Shown here one piece after another: positions 6,916-13,624 of a stretch of DNA of 14,067 nucleotides. The stretch comes from Paramuribaculum sp. GTDB taxonomy: Bacteria > Bacteroidota > Bacteroidia > Bacteroidales > Muribaculaceae. The position numbers and the translations under genes were made by a program. Position 1 is the first letter of the stretch; each line of letters opens with the position of its first letter. The stretch spans positions 1 to 14,067 of the forward strand of contig VSPV01000066.1 of NCBI GenBank assembly GCA_009775605.1. The letters are read 5' to 3'. A model generated the notes under the pieces. That model made no database searches. It saw only the letters and a list, made by a program, of their open reading frames with translations, and had not been told where the DNA came from.

Positions 6916-8430
6916 TCAGTCAATGAGCGAGTGGCCGGTCATTTCCTTAGGCTGGGGTATGCCCATTATGGAGAGAATGGTGGGAGCCACGTCGGCGAGA
7001 CGTCCGTTTTCCACATGTGCGTCCTTGCGTGCGGTAACGTAGACGCAGGGAACGGGATTGAGCGAGTGGGCCGTGTTGGGAGTGCCGTCGGGGTTGATGG
7101 CGTTGTCGGCATTGCCGTGGTCGGCGATGATGATTACCTCGTAGTCCGATTCCTTGGCGGCTTCCACGGTGTCGCGCACACATTCGTCGACAGCTTTCAC
7201 GGCTTTCTCGATAGCCTCGTAGACTCCGGTGTGGCCAACCATGTCGCCGTTGGCGTAGTTTACGACGATGAAGTCGTATTCCTGCGAGCGGATGGCCTCC
7301 ACGAGTTTGTCCTTCACCTCATAGGCGCTCATCTCGGGCTTGAGGTCGTAAGTGGCTACTTTGGGCGATGCAACCAGGATGCGTTCCTCGCCTTCGAAAG
7401 GAGCCTCGCGGCCACCGTTGAAGAAGAATGTCACGTGGGCGTATTTCTCGGTCTCGGCTATGTGGAGCTGTTTCTTGTTGAGCTTCGAGAGATATTCGCC
7501 GAGGGTGTTGCCTACGTTTTCCTTGTCGAAGATGATGTGTACTCCGGTGAACGAAGCGTCATAGGGGGTCATGCAGTAATACTGGAGACCGGGGATGGTC
7601 ATCATTCCGGCTTCGGGCATGTCGTGCTGTGTGAGGACGGTGGTGAGCTCTTTGGCGCGGTCGTTGCGGTAGTTGAAGAAAATCACTGCGTCGCCTTCCT
7701 TGATGGTGCCGTCGACGGTGGAATTGTTGATGGGTTTTACGAATTCGTCGGTTATGTCGGCGTCATAGCTGTCCTGCATGGCCTTGACCATGTCGGTGGC
7801 CTGGGTGCCCTTGCCGCTCACAAGAAGGTCGTAGGCTTCCTTGACGCGCTCCCAGCGCTTGTCGCGGTCCATGGCGTAATAACGGCCCACGATGGAGGCG
7901 ATCACGCCGGCCGATTTGGCGCAGTGGGCCTCCAGCTCCTCGATGAAGCCCTTGCCGCTGCGGGGGTCGGTGTCGCGGCCGTCCATGAAGCAGTGGATGT
8001 AGACTTTCTCAAGGCCGTAATGTTTGGCTATGTCGCAGAGAGCAAATAGATGGTCGAGCGATGAGTGGACGCCGCCGTTGGAGGTAAGTCCCATGAAGTG
8101 GATTGCCTTCCCGCTGGATTTGGCATAGGAGAAAGCGCTCTTTATTTCGGGATTCTCGAGAATCGAGCCGTCGGCGCAGGCCTTGTTGATTTTCACGAGG
8201 TCCTGATAGACCACGCGTCCGGCGCCGATGTTGAGGTGTCCTACCTCGGAGTTGCCCATCTGGCCGTCGGGCAGACCTACGTTCTCGCCGCTTGCCTGAA
8301 GCTGCGAGTGGGGATAATCTTTCAGAAGGCTGTCCCAGTAGGGAGTGGGTGTGGAGAAAATCACGTCGCTTTTGGAATGGTTGCCAATGCCCCATCCGTC
8401 AAGAATCATGAGTAAAGCTTTTTTAGCCAT
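6916..8430 (-). CDS. gpmI: 2,3-bisphosphoglycerate-independent phosphoglycerate mutase
   Basis: This cytoplasmic enzyme interconverts 3- and 2-phosphoglycerate in glycolysis and gluconeogenesis without a bisphosphoglycerate cofactor, using two Mn ions. The 504-residue length is normal for the family. It starts MAKKALLMILDGWGIG, with metal ligand D11 and the catalytic phosphoserine S61 in MGNSEVGHLNIGAGR. It continues with DGRDTDPRSG (150-159), YYAMDRDKRWERV (184-196), the NYANGDMVGHTG metal site (391-402), ADHGNAD (436-442) and NTAHS (452-456). The gene stands alone on the minus strand: a terminator separates it from the convergent hydrolase operon, and it is divergent from a beta-barrel gene with 221 bases between the start codons. 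A -7-like element at 8502-8509 could drive it. Nothing is missing or broken. Confidence 0.98.
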   Translation of the reverse strand: MAKKALLMILDGWGIGNHSKSDVIFSTPTPYWDSLLKDYPHSQLQASGENVGLPDGQMGNSEVGHLNIGAGRVVYQDLVKINKACADGSILENPEIKSAFSYAKSSGKAIHFMGLTSNGGVHSSLDHLFALCDIAKHYGLEKVYIHCFMDGRDTDPRSGKGFIEELEAHCAKSAGVIASIVGRYYAMDRDKRWERVKEAYDLLVSGKGTQATDMVKAMQDSYDADITDEFVKPINNSTVDGTIKEGDAVIFFNYRNDRAKELTTVLTQHDMPEAGMMTIPGLQYYCMTPYDASFTGVHIIFDKENVGNTLGEYLSKLNKKQLHIAETEKYAHVTFFFNGGREAPFEGEERILVASPKVATYDLKPEMSAYEVKDKLVEAIRSQEYDFIVVNYANGDMVGHTGVYEAIEKAVKAVDECVRDTVEAAKESDYEVIIIADHGNADNAINPDGTPNTAHSLNPVPCVYVTARKDAHVENGRLADVAPTILSIMGIPQPKEMTGHSLID

Positions 8431-8463
8431 AGTCTTATTTGATTTTTATTCTGGTTACTGTCA

Positions 8464-8500
8464 ATGTGGCGGAGCGAGGCCGAGGTTTCGCTCCCCACAT
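8464..8500 (-). repeat. Hairpin in the gpmI leader
   Basis: The arms are ATGTGG-C-GGAGCGA (8464-8477) and TCGCTCCCCACAT (8488-8500), giving 13 pairs with one bulged C and a 10-base loop. It lies just downstream, in the minus direction, of the gpmI -7-like element, so it would form at or near the 5' end of the mRNA. It could protect the transcript from decay or influence translation. It has no U-run and is not a terminator. Confidence 0.55.
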
Positions 8501-8501
8501 G

Positions 8502-8509
8502 CAAAAGTA
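8502..8509 (-). promoter_or_regulatory. Candidate -7 element of the gpmI promoter
   Basis: Read on the minus strand, TACTTTTG matches TAnnTTTG exactly. No good TTG is found 19-22 bases upstream; the nearest TTTG is 30 bases away. Predicted transcription would start near 8496, leaving a leader of about 65 bases. Confidence 0.4.
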
Positions 8510-8550
8510 ATCATAATTTCTGAGATAGAATGCCGTAATCAAAGGCAGCA

Positions 8551-8583
8551 TTGTGTGTCGGATAAAAAATTTTAGTAACTTTG
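8551..8583 (+). promoter_or_regulatory. Bacteroidetes-type promoter of the beta-barrel gene
   Basis: TTG at 8551-8553 and TAACTTTG at 8576-8583 match the -33/-7 consensus with 22 bases between them. Transcription would start near 8590, some 60 bases before the ATG at 8652. This supports that start over the in-frame ATG at 8553, which lies inside the promoter. Confidence 0.6.
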
Positions 8584-8651
8584 CCCGTCGGCGGCACGCT
8601 GTTCCACACCGCGCTGCCTTATTCATTACTAAAATCAAAAACTTAGATGCG

Positions 8652-9263
8652 ATGAAAAGAGTTTTCGCCATAATGGCAGCCGTGCTGCTCGTGTTTGTTT
8701 CGGTCAAGGCCGAATTCCGCTATGGCCCGATTATAGGAGGCGGCATATCAAATCTGCATTTCAAGCAGGATCTGGTGGATATCAAGAAGGTGCCTTCGTT
8801 TTCGGCCGGTGTTCTCGGTGAGATGATGTTTGCCGGCATAGGTTTCGGTATGGACCTCGGTCTGAAATACGAGATGCGCGGAGCCAAGATGGATCTCGGC
8901 AGCAAACCTATGTGGGCCGACCAGGGCTATGGCAACGAGCGCTACTATATGCACTACCTTGTGATTCCCATTCACCTGCGATTCAAATACACCCGTCTGA
9001 ACGGTTTTGAGGATAATCTGGCGCCGTTTGTATATGTAGGCCCGTCGATAGGCATGCTTGTGGCCCACAGCCGTATGAAGGCAATGGACAATGCGTTCGG
9101 CGAACTGGGCCTCGACATGGGTATCGGTGCCGAAATCAAGCGTAAATGGCAGGTGAGCTTCAATTACAATATAGGCCTCACCTACGCCACAAAGGCAAAG
9201 ATTCTTACCGACTACAGCGCCAAGAACCGCGTGATGGATATCCGCGTGGCTTATCTTTTCTGA
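8652..9263 (+). CDS. Small outer-membrane beta-barrel protein (PorT/OMP_b-brl type)
   Basis: The start at 8652 gives a clean signal peptide (MKRVFAIMAAVLLVFVSVKA, cleaved before EFRYGP). An upstream in-frame ATG at 8553 lies within the promoter and would add 33 residues ahead of the signal, so it was not used. The protein is 203 residues. It has a glycine-rich first strand (GPIIGGGISNLHF), followed by amphipathic strands of about ten residues separated by short turns, such as YYMHYLVIPIHLRFKY and APFVYVGPSIGMLVAH, and it ends with an aromatic YLF. This is the pattern of the eight-stranded PorT-like or general outer-membrane barrels common in Bacteroidetes. Many have no known function, and none can be given here. 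Its stop codon overlaps by 13 bases the end of the convergent channel gene, with no terminator between them. Confidence 0.82.
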   Translation: MKRVFAIMAAVLLVFVSVKAEFRYGPIIGGGISNLHFKQDLVDIKKVPSFSAGVLGEMMFAGIGFGMDLGLKYEMRGAKMDLGSKPMWADQGYGNERYYMHYLVIPIHLRFKYTRLNGFEDNLAPFVYVGPSIGMLVAHSRMKAMDNAFGELGLDMGIGAEIKRKWQVSFNYNIGLTYATKAKILTDYSAKNRVMDIRVAYLF

Positions 9264-10561
9264 GCCTCGAGGGCGTTGGTGAGATCAATCCCCGAGGGGG
9301 CATTGAATATCTGAAGCCCGAATTTAGGCGCAACCGCCGCTACATGTTCGAAAATTTCGCTCTGGACTGCCTCATAGGCGGTCCAGGCTGTTGTTGTATA
9401 GCAGTATATCTGCAGGGGAATGCCGTTTTCGGTAGGCTGAAGGAGGTTTACCAGCAATTGCTGCGTGGTGCCTATGAGGGGATGGTGAAGCAGATATATG
9501 CATAGATAGGCGCGTAGCAGACCGAGGTTGGTCGATGCGGTGCCGTTGACGCATGCCACTCCGGGGTCGTATTTTATGCCGTTTTTCTGCGTGGTGGCAA
9601 TGAAGTCGGCCATGCCGGGGAGTTTTGAGATTTCCGCCATCATGTCGGCATCCGGCTCCCGGACAGTGTCGGCGTCCACCAGAATGGAGCGGCATATCAG
9701 GCGATAACCGCTGTCGCTCATGCCGCGCCAGTTCTGAAACGAGGAGTTGACGAGCATGTAGGGCGGAAGGGTCACGATGGTGTTGTCCCAGTTCTGTACT
9801 TTGACGGTGGTGAGCGACACATCCACCACTATGCCGTTGGCTATGGTGGAGGGGACCACGATCCAGTCGCCCACGCGCACCATATCGTTGTCGCTTAATT
9901 GGATTCCGGCCACGAAACCGAGAATGCTGTCCTTGAAGATGAGCATGAGGGCGGCTGCAAATGCGCCGAGTCCGGCAAGAAGCGAGAGAGGGGATTTGTC
10001 GAGCACCAGCGCGGCGCCGACTATTGTGACTACTATCCACACCACACCCTGGGCGAGCGAGAGCACGCCCTGCAGGGGATGCTTGGCGGTGTTGTCGCGG
10101 GTGTCGATTCTTTTCCAGATGAAGGCCAGCACCGTGTTTATGGCTATGGCAAAGGCCACCATCACGTAGATTATCATGCATTTCACCACTATGTGTCCGG
10201 CATAGTTGCCTGACTGCAGCGCGAACGGCGTAAGAATCATTATGACAATGGGCGGGATGATGTGGGAGCAGCGGGTGAGCACGTGCTCGTCGAGTAGCGC
10301 GTGGCCGGTGTCGGTGTCCTTCATCCGCACGCACAGCCGGGCAAGCCACAGCAGGAAAATGCGGCACACCCATCCGATGAGAAACGCCAGTCCTACGATT
10401 GTGAGCACGTAGATTATCTCTTTCAGTGTGGGATAGTTTTGCAGGCCTATGGCATCGAGGGCTTTGTCGATGTTGCGCAGGAGAAGGTCGGAGAGCGGGT
10501 GGCTCGGAACATCCTGCGGGGGCAGGGCGATAGGATTGCCTGTAGGTGATGAGGGAGACAT
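9251..10561 (-). CDS. MscS-family mechanosensitive channel, YbdG type
   Basis: From the ATG at 10561 the protein is 436 residues, close to the usual YbdG size. Helices lie near residues 46-74, 100-115, 126-148 and 168-188. They are followed by the MscS pore helix and beta domain: LLAGLGAFAAALMLIFKDSI (194-213), then GFVAGIQLSDNDMVRVGDWI and a VSLTTVKVQNWDNTIVTLPP segment, and a long C-terminal cytoplasmic domain. Such inner-membrane channels open under tension and release solutes during hypo-osmotic shock. An ATG at 10618 would add 19 residues, but it lies inside a terminator hairpin and upstream of the predicted promoter, so I rejected it. The 3' end overlaps the convergent barrel gene by 13 bases. 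The family is firm; the exact subfamily is likely. Confidence 0.9.
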   Translation of the reverse strand: MSPSSPTGNPIALPPQDVPSHPLSDLLLRNIDKALDAIGLQNYPTLKEIIYVLTIVGLAFLIGWVCRIFLLWLARLCVRMKDTDTGHALLDEHVLTRCSHIIPPIVIMILTPFALQSGNYAGHIVVKCMIIYVMVAFAIAINTVLAFIWKRIDTRDNTAKHPLQGVLSLAQGVVWIVVTIVGAALVLDKSPLSLLAGLGAFAAALMLIFKDSILGFVAGIQLSDNDMVRVGDWIVVPSTIANGIVVDVSLTTVKVQNWDNTIVTLPPYMLVNSSFQNWRGMSDSGYRLICRSILVDADTVREPDADMMAEISKLPGMADFIATTQKNGIKYDPGVACVNGTASTNLGLLRAYLCIYLLHHPLIGTTQQLLVNLLQPTENGIPLQIYCYTTTAWTAYEAVQSEIFEHVAAVAPKFGLQIFNAPSGIDLTNALEAQKR

Positions 10562-10586
10562 GAAGCAGAAGCGGCCGTTTGTGATA

Positions 10587-10617
10587 AAAAATAACGCAGA
10601 CAAAAATAACGCAGACA
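10587..10617. repeat. Two-copy 15-bp tandem repeat before the channel gene
   Basis: The unit AAAATAACGCAGACA occurs twice head to tail, with an extra A at the junction edge. The second copy forms part of the adjacent hairpin and contains the -7 element on the minus strand; the first copy carries the same T-rich and GTCTGC words. Confidence 0.85.
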
Positions 10618-10632
10618 CCTTCCTTCTGTCAA
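10601..10632 (-). promoter_or_regulatory. Promoter of the mechanosensitive channel gene
   Basis: On the minus strand, TTG (10632-10630) is followed after 21 bases by TATTTTTG (10608-10601), an exact TAnnTTTG match at good spacing. Transcription would start near 10594, leaving about 33 bases before the ATG at 10561. The promoter overlaps the hairpin described at 10608-10652. Confidence 0.6.
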
Positions 10633-10652
10633 GGAATGTGTCTACGTTTTTT
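10607..10652. terminator. Probable terminator between the S4 gene and the channel gene
   Basis: A 16-position stem with two mismatches has arms AACGCAGACACCTTCC (10608-10623) and GGAATGTGTCTACGTT (10633-10648) around a 9-base loop. On the minus strand it is followed by ATTTTTG, suiting termination of the rplY-pth-S4 operon. On the plus strand it is followed by six T, so it may work both ways. Confidence 0.65.
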
Positions 10653-10694
10653 AACGTCTGCGGAGTTATTAATGTTTAGGCCGTAACAATCAGG

Positions 10695-10717
10695 GCTGAC
10701 CGAAGAACCGGGTCAGC
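10695..10717 (-). repeat. Hairpin overlapping the stop of the S4 gene
   Basis: GCTGACC (10695-10701) and GGTCAGC (10711-10717) can pair across a 9-base loop; the stop codon TGA (10715-10713) lies in the stem. No U-run follows, so it is not an intrinsic terminator by itself. It may protect the mRNA 3' end. Confidence 0.4.
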
Positions 10718-11198
10718 GGCCGGGGCCTCTGAGGGTGGTGTCGGGAGTGTTTTCGTCGATGTCGTCGTCGAAGTCGTCCTCGTCGAAATCGAAATCAAAG
10801 TCCCAGCCGTCCGACACCTGTTCGGATGTGAAGCGGGAAAGCTCGCGTCCCTCGCGTTTGGTGGGGCGCCCGAGGCCTTTGCGGCGGTCGATGAAGCCGG
10901 ATATTCTCACCACGTCCAGCAGGTCGAGTTCGCTTTTGGGCGTAACGTTCTCCATGTATTCGGGCACCAGCCGCGCGCCGAGGCGGTTTTCGGTCAGGGC
11001 GAGAACCTTGAAGGAGTATGTTACCGGCGGCTTGCGCACCTTCACCACATCGCCTACCTTGACGGTGCGCGCGGGCTTGGCAACGGTGTCGCCAATCATC
11101 ACGCGGCCTTTTTTGCATGCCTCCGATGCTACGGTGCGCGTCTTGAACACGCGCACTGCCCACAGCCATTTGTCGATTCTTACTTCACTTTTAGGCAT
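10713..11198 (-). CDS. S4-domain RNA-binding protein, Hsp15-like
   Basis: The 161-residue protein begins with an S4 RNA-binding domain (about residues 6-55: RIDKWLWAVRVFKTRTVASE, then KKGRVMIGD and KVGDVVKV), as in Hsp15 (HslR) and RqcP. A basic stretch RRKGLGRPTKREGREL (105-120) matches the Hsp15 C-terminal extension. Relatives bind large ribosomal subunits carrying stalled peptidyl-tRNA. That suits the neighbour pth, which is 12 bases upstream and hydrolyses peptidyl-tRNA. The last 30 residues are unusual: a run of alternating Asp and Phe (131-149), highly acidic, then a Gly/Arg tail. Such acidic tails occur in Bacteroidetes homologs but their role is not known to me. I give no gene symbol because HslR and RqcP cannot be told apart with confidence here. 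Confidence 0.88.
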   Translation of the reverse strand: MPKSEVRIDKWLWAVRVFKTRTVASEACKKGRVMIGDTVAKPARTVKVGDVVKVRKPPVTYSFKVLALTENRLGARLVPEYMENVTPKSELDLLDVVRISGFIDRRKGLGRPTKREGRELSRFTSEQVSDGWDFDFDFDEDDFDDDIDENTPDTTLRGPGR

Positions 11199-11210
11199 AC
11201 TCGTGGAGGG

Positions 11211-11774
11211 TTATTTGTTGTTGTAGGTGTTCATGGCCGTGTTGATTCCGGCCAGACAGAATGTGCGGATAGCCTCGCAGGCCACGTCGACGCGGGCCGG
11301 AAGCATCTGGCGCTGGTCGAGGGTGAAGTGACCGAGCACATAGTCAATCTGCGCTCCGCGGGGAAAATCGTTGCCTATGCCGAAGCGCAGGCGCGGGTAA
11401 GCCTGCGTGCCGAGCATCTGGGCTATGTTTTTCAGGCCGTTGTGGCCCGCATCGGAGCCCGAAGGCTTTATGCGGATGGCGCCGAACGGCAGGGCTATGT
11501 CGTCAACCAGCACCAGGATGTGGTCGGTGGCAATGTTTTCTTTCTCTTTCCAGTAGCGGACTGCGTTGCCGCTGAGATTCATATAGGTGGAAGGCTTGAG
11601 CAGTACCAGAAGCTTGTTTTTGAGGCGCATGTGGGCCACGTCGCCGTAGCGTTCGGTGGAAAAAGAAATATTGGATGCCTCGGCGAAGGCATCCAATATC
11701 CTGAATCCTATATTGTGGCGTGTGCCTGCATATTCGGGTCCGATGTTGCCCAGCCCTACAATCAGATACTTCAT
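11211..11774 (-). CDS. pth: Peptidyl-tRNA hydrolase
   Basis: This cytoplasmic enzyme releases the peptide from peptidyl-tRNA that has dropped off ribosomes, recycling tRNA. The 187 residues match the normal family length. Visible landmarks are VGLGNIGPEY (6-15) with N10, GTRHNIGF (17-24) with catalytic H20, KPSTYMNLSG (60-69) with N66, VDDIALPFG (90-98) with an Asp pair corresponding to E. coli D93, GHNGLKNI (110-117), and RLRFGIG (128-134). It sits between rplY (57 bases upstream) and the S4-domain gene (12 bases downstream), on the same strand with no terminator between, so all three are probably cotranscribed. The set is functionally coherent: ribosome assembly, rescue of stalled peptidyl-tRNA and tRNA recycling. 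Confidence 0.98.
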   Translation of the reverse strand: MKYLIVGLGNIGPEYAGTRHNIGFRILDAFAEASNISFSTERYGDVAHMRLKNKLLVLLKPSTYMNLSGNAVRYWKEKENIATDHILVLVDDIALPFGAIRIKPSGSDAGHNGLKNIAQMLGTQAYPRLRFGIGNDFPRGAQIDYVLGHFTLDQRQMLPARVDVACEAIRTFCLAGINTAMNTYNNK

Positions 11775-11831
11775 AGTGTTTTATGGAAGTGAATGTTGTG
11801 AGCGAGCTGTAAGAGTCAGAGAAATCCTCTC

Positions 11832-12479
11832 TTACTTGGCGGCAGCTGCGGCGCCACGGGCGGCACGTGTGAGCTGTACGGCGCAAACCACGGCGTTCTT
11901 GGCGTTCATCAGCTCAAGGCCGTCGAAGTGGAGGTCGGCGATCTGGATGGTCTTGCCGAGGCCGAGATGGTCAACGTTGATGATCATGCGTTCGGGGATT
12001 TCGGTGTAAATGGCCTTAACGCGGAGCTTCTTCATGGAGAGGGTGAGCTTACCACCGGCTTTCACACCTTCGGCATGGCCTTCGATCTTCACGGGCACCT
12101 CGATGGTCACGGGCTTCTTGTCGTTTACCTCAAGAAGGTCGATGTGAAGGATGGTGTCCTTTACGGGGTGGAACTGGATGTCCTTGAGAACGGCCATGCG
12201 CTTGCTGCCGTTAACGTCAAGTTCGATAGCGAAGATGTCGGGAGTATAGACGAGCTTGCGTACTGCGTCCTGAGTAACAGCGAGGTCGGTTGTGATGAGG
12301 CCTTTGCCGTTGCCGATCTCCACTATTTTCTCGCCCTCTTTGAGGGTGCCGGTGTAGGGAAGGTCAAAAATTTCGCCGCCGTTGAGAACCACGGGGATCT
12401 TGTTTTCTTCGCGAAGGGCTTTGGCTGCCTTCTTTCCGAGAGCCGTACGGGGTTCGGCTGCAAGCTGGAATGTTTTCAT
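11832..12479 (-). CDS. rplY: 50S ribosomal protein L25 / Ctc family
   Basis: The 215-residue protein is the long Ctc form of L25, which binds 5S rRNA in the large subunit. The N-terminal L25 domain (about 1-90) carries AEPRTALGKKAAKALREENKIP with the following VVLNGG. The C-terminal TL5/Ctc beta domain (about 98-190) includes the LHIDLLEV and EVPVKIEGHAEGVKAGG motifs. It ends with an Ala-rich tail RAARGAAAAAK. It is the first gene of a minus-strand operon with pth and an S4-domain gene. A good promoter lies at 12568-12599 and a compact hairpin lies in the roughly 80-base leader, which might take part in control. Confidence 0.97.
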   Translation of the reverse strand: MKTFQLAAEPRTALGKKAAKALREENKIPVVLNGGEIFDLPYTGTLKEGEKIVEIGNGKGLITTDLAVTQDAVRKLVYTPDIFAIELDVNGSKRMAVLKDIQFHPVKDTILHIDLLEVNDKKPVTIEVPVKIEGHAEGVKAGGKLTLSMKKLRVKAIYTEIPERMIINVDHLGLGKTIQIADLHFDGLELMNAKNAVVCAVQLTRAARGAAAAAK

Positions 12480-12508
12480 TGGATGATAATAGTTAAATGT
12501 GTTACTAA

Positions 12509-12531
12509 AAATTAAGAATGCTTCTTAATTT
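12509..12531 (-). repeat. Perfect 10-bp hairpin in the rplY leader
   Basis: The arms AAATTAAGAA (12509-12518) and TTCTTAATTT (12522-12531) pair perfectly across the 3-base loop TGC. It lies about 30 bases before the rplY start codon, inside the predicted transcript. It is AT-rich and lacks a following U-run, so a structural or protein-binding leader role is more likely than termination. Confidence 0.6.
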
Positions 12532-12567
12532 CCCATCACACGAGGGGAAATGCTCGAAAAGCGACCG

Positions 12568-12599
12568 CAAAGTTAGCCATTTTCTCCGTAACCACCAAA
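12568..12599 (-). promoter_or_regulatory. rplY: Promoter of the rplY-pth-S4 operon
   Basis: On the minus strand, TTTG (12599-12596), a 20-base spacer and TAACTTTG (12575-12568) match the Bacteroidetes -33/-7 consensus exactly. Transcription would start near 12561, giving a leader of about 80 bases. Confidence 0.75.
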
Positions 12600-12834
12600 C
12601 CCTCTGTGTGTTTTTGTCGCTGTTTTGTACTTCAATTTTGTGTTTCCGGAAGCAATCCCATGCTTTCGCGGCAGGCGAGGCGCGCACGCTCCGCGGCTTG
12701 CCTCGGGGTGAGGGATTACATCTGCTTTCCGGTAGCTGACGCAACCGGTTGGACAAATTTCGCGCATCCTGCGCTTTCCCGGCTGATCAGTAGCCGGAAA
12801 TTGCTGCAGTTATTTAATCCGTTATTGGTCAGAT
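12600..12834. other. Intergenic GC-rich stretch with nested inverted repeats
   Basis: I see no gene here. From about 12650 to 12800 the DNA is GC-rich and carries several imperfect inverted repeats: CCGGAAGCAATCCC against GGGATT..GCTTTCCGG (12646-12749), GAGGC..GCCTC inside that, CCGGT..ACCGG (about 12730-12750), and TTTCCCGGCT (12775-12784) with AGCCGGAAA (12792-12800). Small open frames in both directions look random. It could be a dispersed intergenic repeat or structured RNA; I could not identify it. Confidence 0.45.
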
Positions 12835-13620
12835 TTATAGTTCGTTATTGCGTATATAGACAAATGAATCACAGACGCCCAGTTTTGGGATTTCAACATT
12901 AGAAGCCTCGCAAATCTCTGTGACCGTTGGAATTTCATTCGGTGGAAAGTCCCCGACTATTTCTCCAGCAATATCGCTCAACATTTCTCTGTCTATGTCT
13001 GTCGGAATAGAATCCAGATAGCATTTCAAAATTAAATGATTATGTGTGTAATTCATCAATATTGCCCTGACATTAGGCGAGACATTCCCTTTGACTGCTC
13101 TCCGAGCAGAATCAAGAAGATAACCTGGAGTTATATCAGGTATCATTTTTACAATCCATCGCTTATTTACAATCCATCGCTTAGTAAGATACGAGGTAAT
13201 CAACACGGGGATAATGAGAAGAGCCGCCCATCCTGCACAAATCATAATTATAAATTCGTTGTCTGTAAAGTATTTGCCCTCATCCGCAGGTATGTTGTCC
13301 GGTCGTATATTTGCTGTGACAGGATTCCAGTCGAATAAGAATGTTAAGAGCGGCATTATCAGCAGCAGGGCAGAAAACAGATACAGCCATCCCGCAAGCC
13401 TCAGCCACGAATTTCCTTTATACACCAGCCATGTCGGAACGCCTGATATCGCAAAAGAAAGGCACAACGCAGGAAACAGCAATATCAGCGCAGCCCCGTT
13501 GCACGATTCAAACTCGACTCCGTTGCATAAAAGTACGACTAACATTTGGCATAACAATATGACGCCACAAAGTAGCATCATTGCCTCAAACTTCCAGAAT
13601 CGCTTATCGGTTAGTTTCAT
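12835..13620 (-). CDS. Four-helix membrane protein of unknown function
   Basis: I do not recognise this 261-residue protein. It shows four hydrophobic helices near residues 12-32, 42-63, 72-97 and 122-145, then a soluble C-terminal half (147-261). The charged loop between helices 3 and 4 (98-121) contains many Asp and Pro. After helix 4 comes KRWIVN-KRWIVK (147-158), produced by a perfect 18-bp tandem duplication in the DNA. The C-terminal half has many Asn, Glu and Ile, a predicted helical pattern (ARRAVKGNVSPNVRAILMN) and no known catalytic motif. Base composition is more AT-rich than in the conserved genes to the left. It starts 19 bases after the stop of the small gene upstream, so the two are probably cotranscribed. 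The length and codon pattern make it a real gene; function is unknown. Confidence 0.72.
   Translation of the reverse strand: MKLTDKRFWKFEAMMLLCGVILLCQMLVVLLCNGVEFESCNGAALILLFPALCLSFAISGVPTWLVYKGNSWLRLAGWLYLFSALLLIMPLLTFLFDWNPVTANIRPDNIPADEGKYFTDNEFIIMICAGWAALLIIPVLITSYLTKRWIVNKRWIVKMIPDITPGYLLDSARRAVKGNVSPNVRAILMNYTHNHLILKCYLDSIPTDIDREMLSDIAGEIVGDFPPNEIPTVTEICEASNVEIPKLGVCDSFVYIRNNEL
13148..13183. repeat. Perfect 18-bp tandem duplication inside the membrane-protein gene
   Basis: TTTACAATCCATCGCTTA is present at 13148-13165 and again at 13166-13183 without mismatch. Being 18 bases, it keeps the frame and duplicates six residues (KRWIVN/KRWIVK). Confidence 0.95.
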
Positions 13621-13624
13621 CGCT

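Noticed and set aside
6931..8049. Long open frame of 372 codons opposite gpmI
   Set aside because: It is antisense to a clear gpmI, rich in Gly/Val/His as expected for the reverse frame of a GC-rich gene, with no recognisable domain.
8553..8651. Longer beta-barrel protein starting at 8553
   Set aside because: The extension overlaps the promoter and would precede the signal peptide with an unrelated basic segment.
10562..10618. Longer mechanosensitive channel starting at 10618
   Set aside because: This ATG lies inside a terminator-like hairpin and upstream of the predicted transcription start; the ATG at 10561 fits better.
12505..12767. Small open frames in the rplY upstream region
   Set aside because: They overlap the promoter and GC-rich repeat region, run in several frames and show no protein-like composition.
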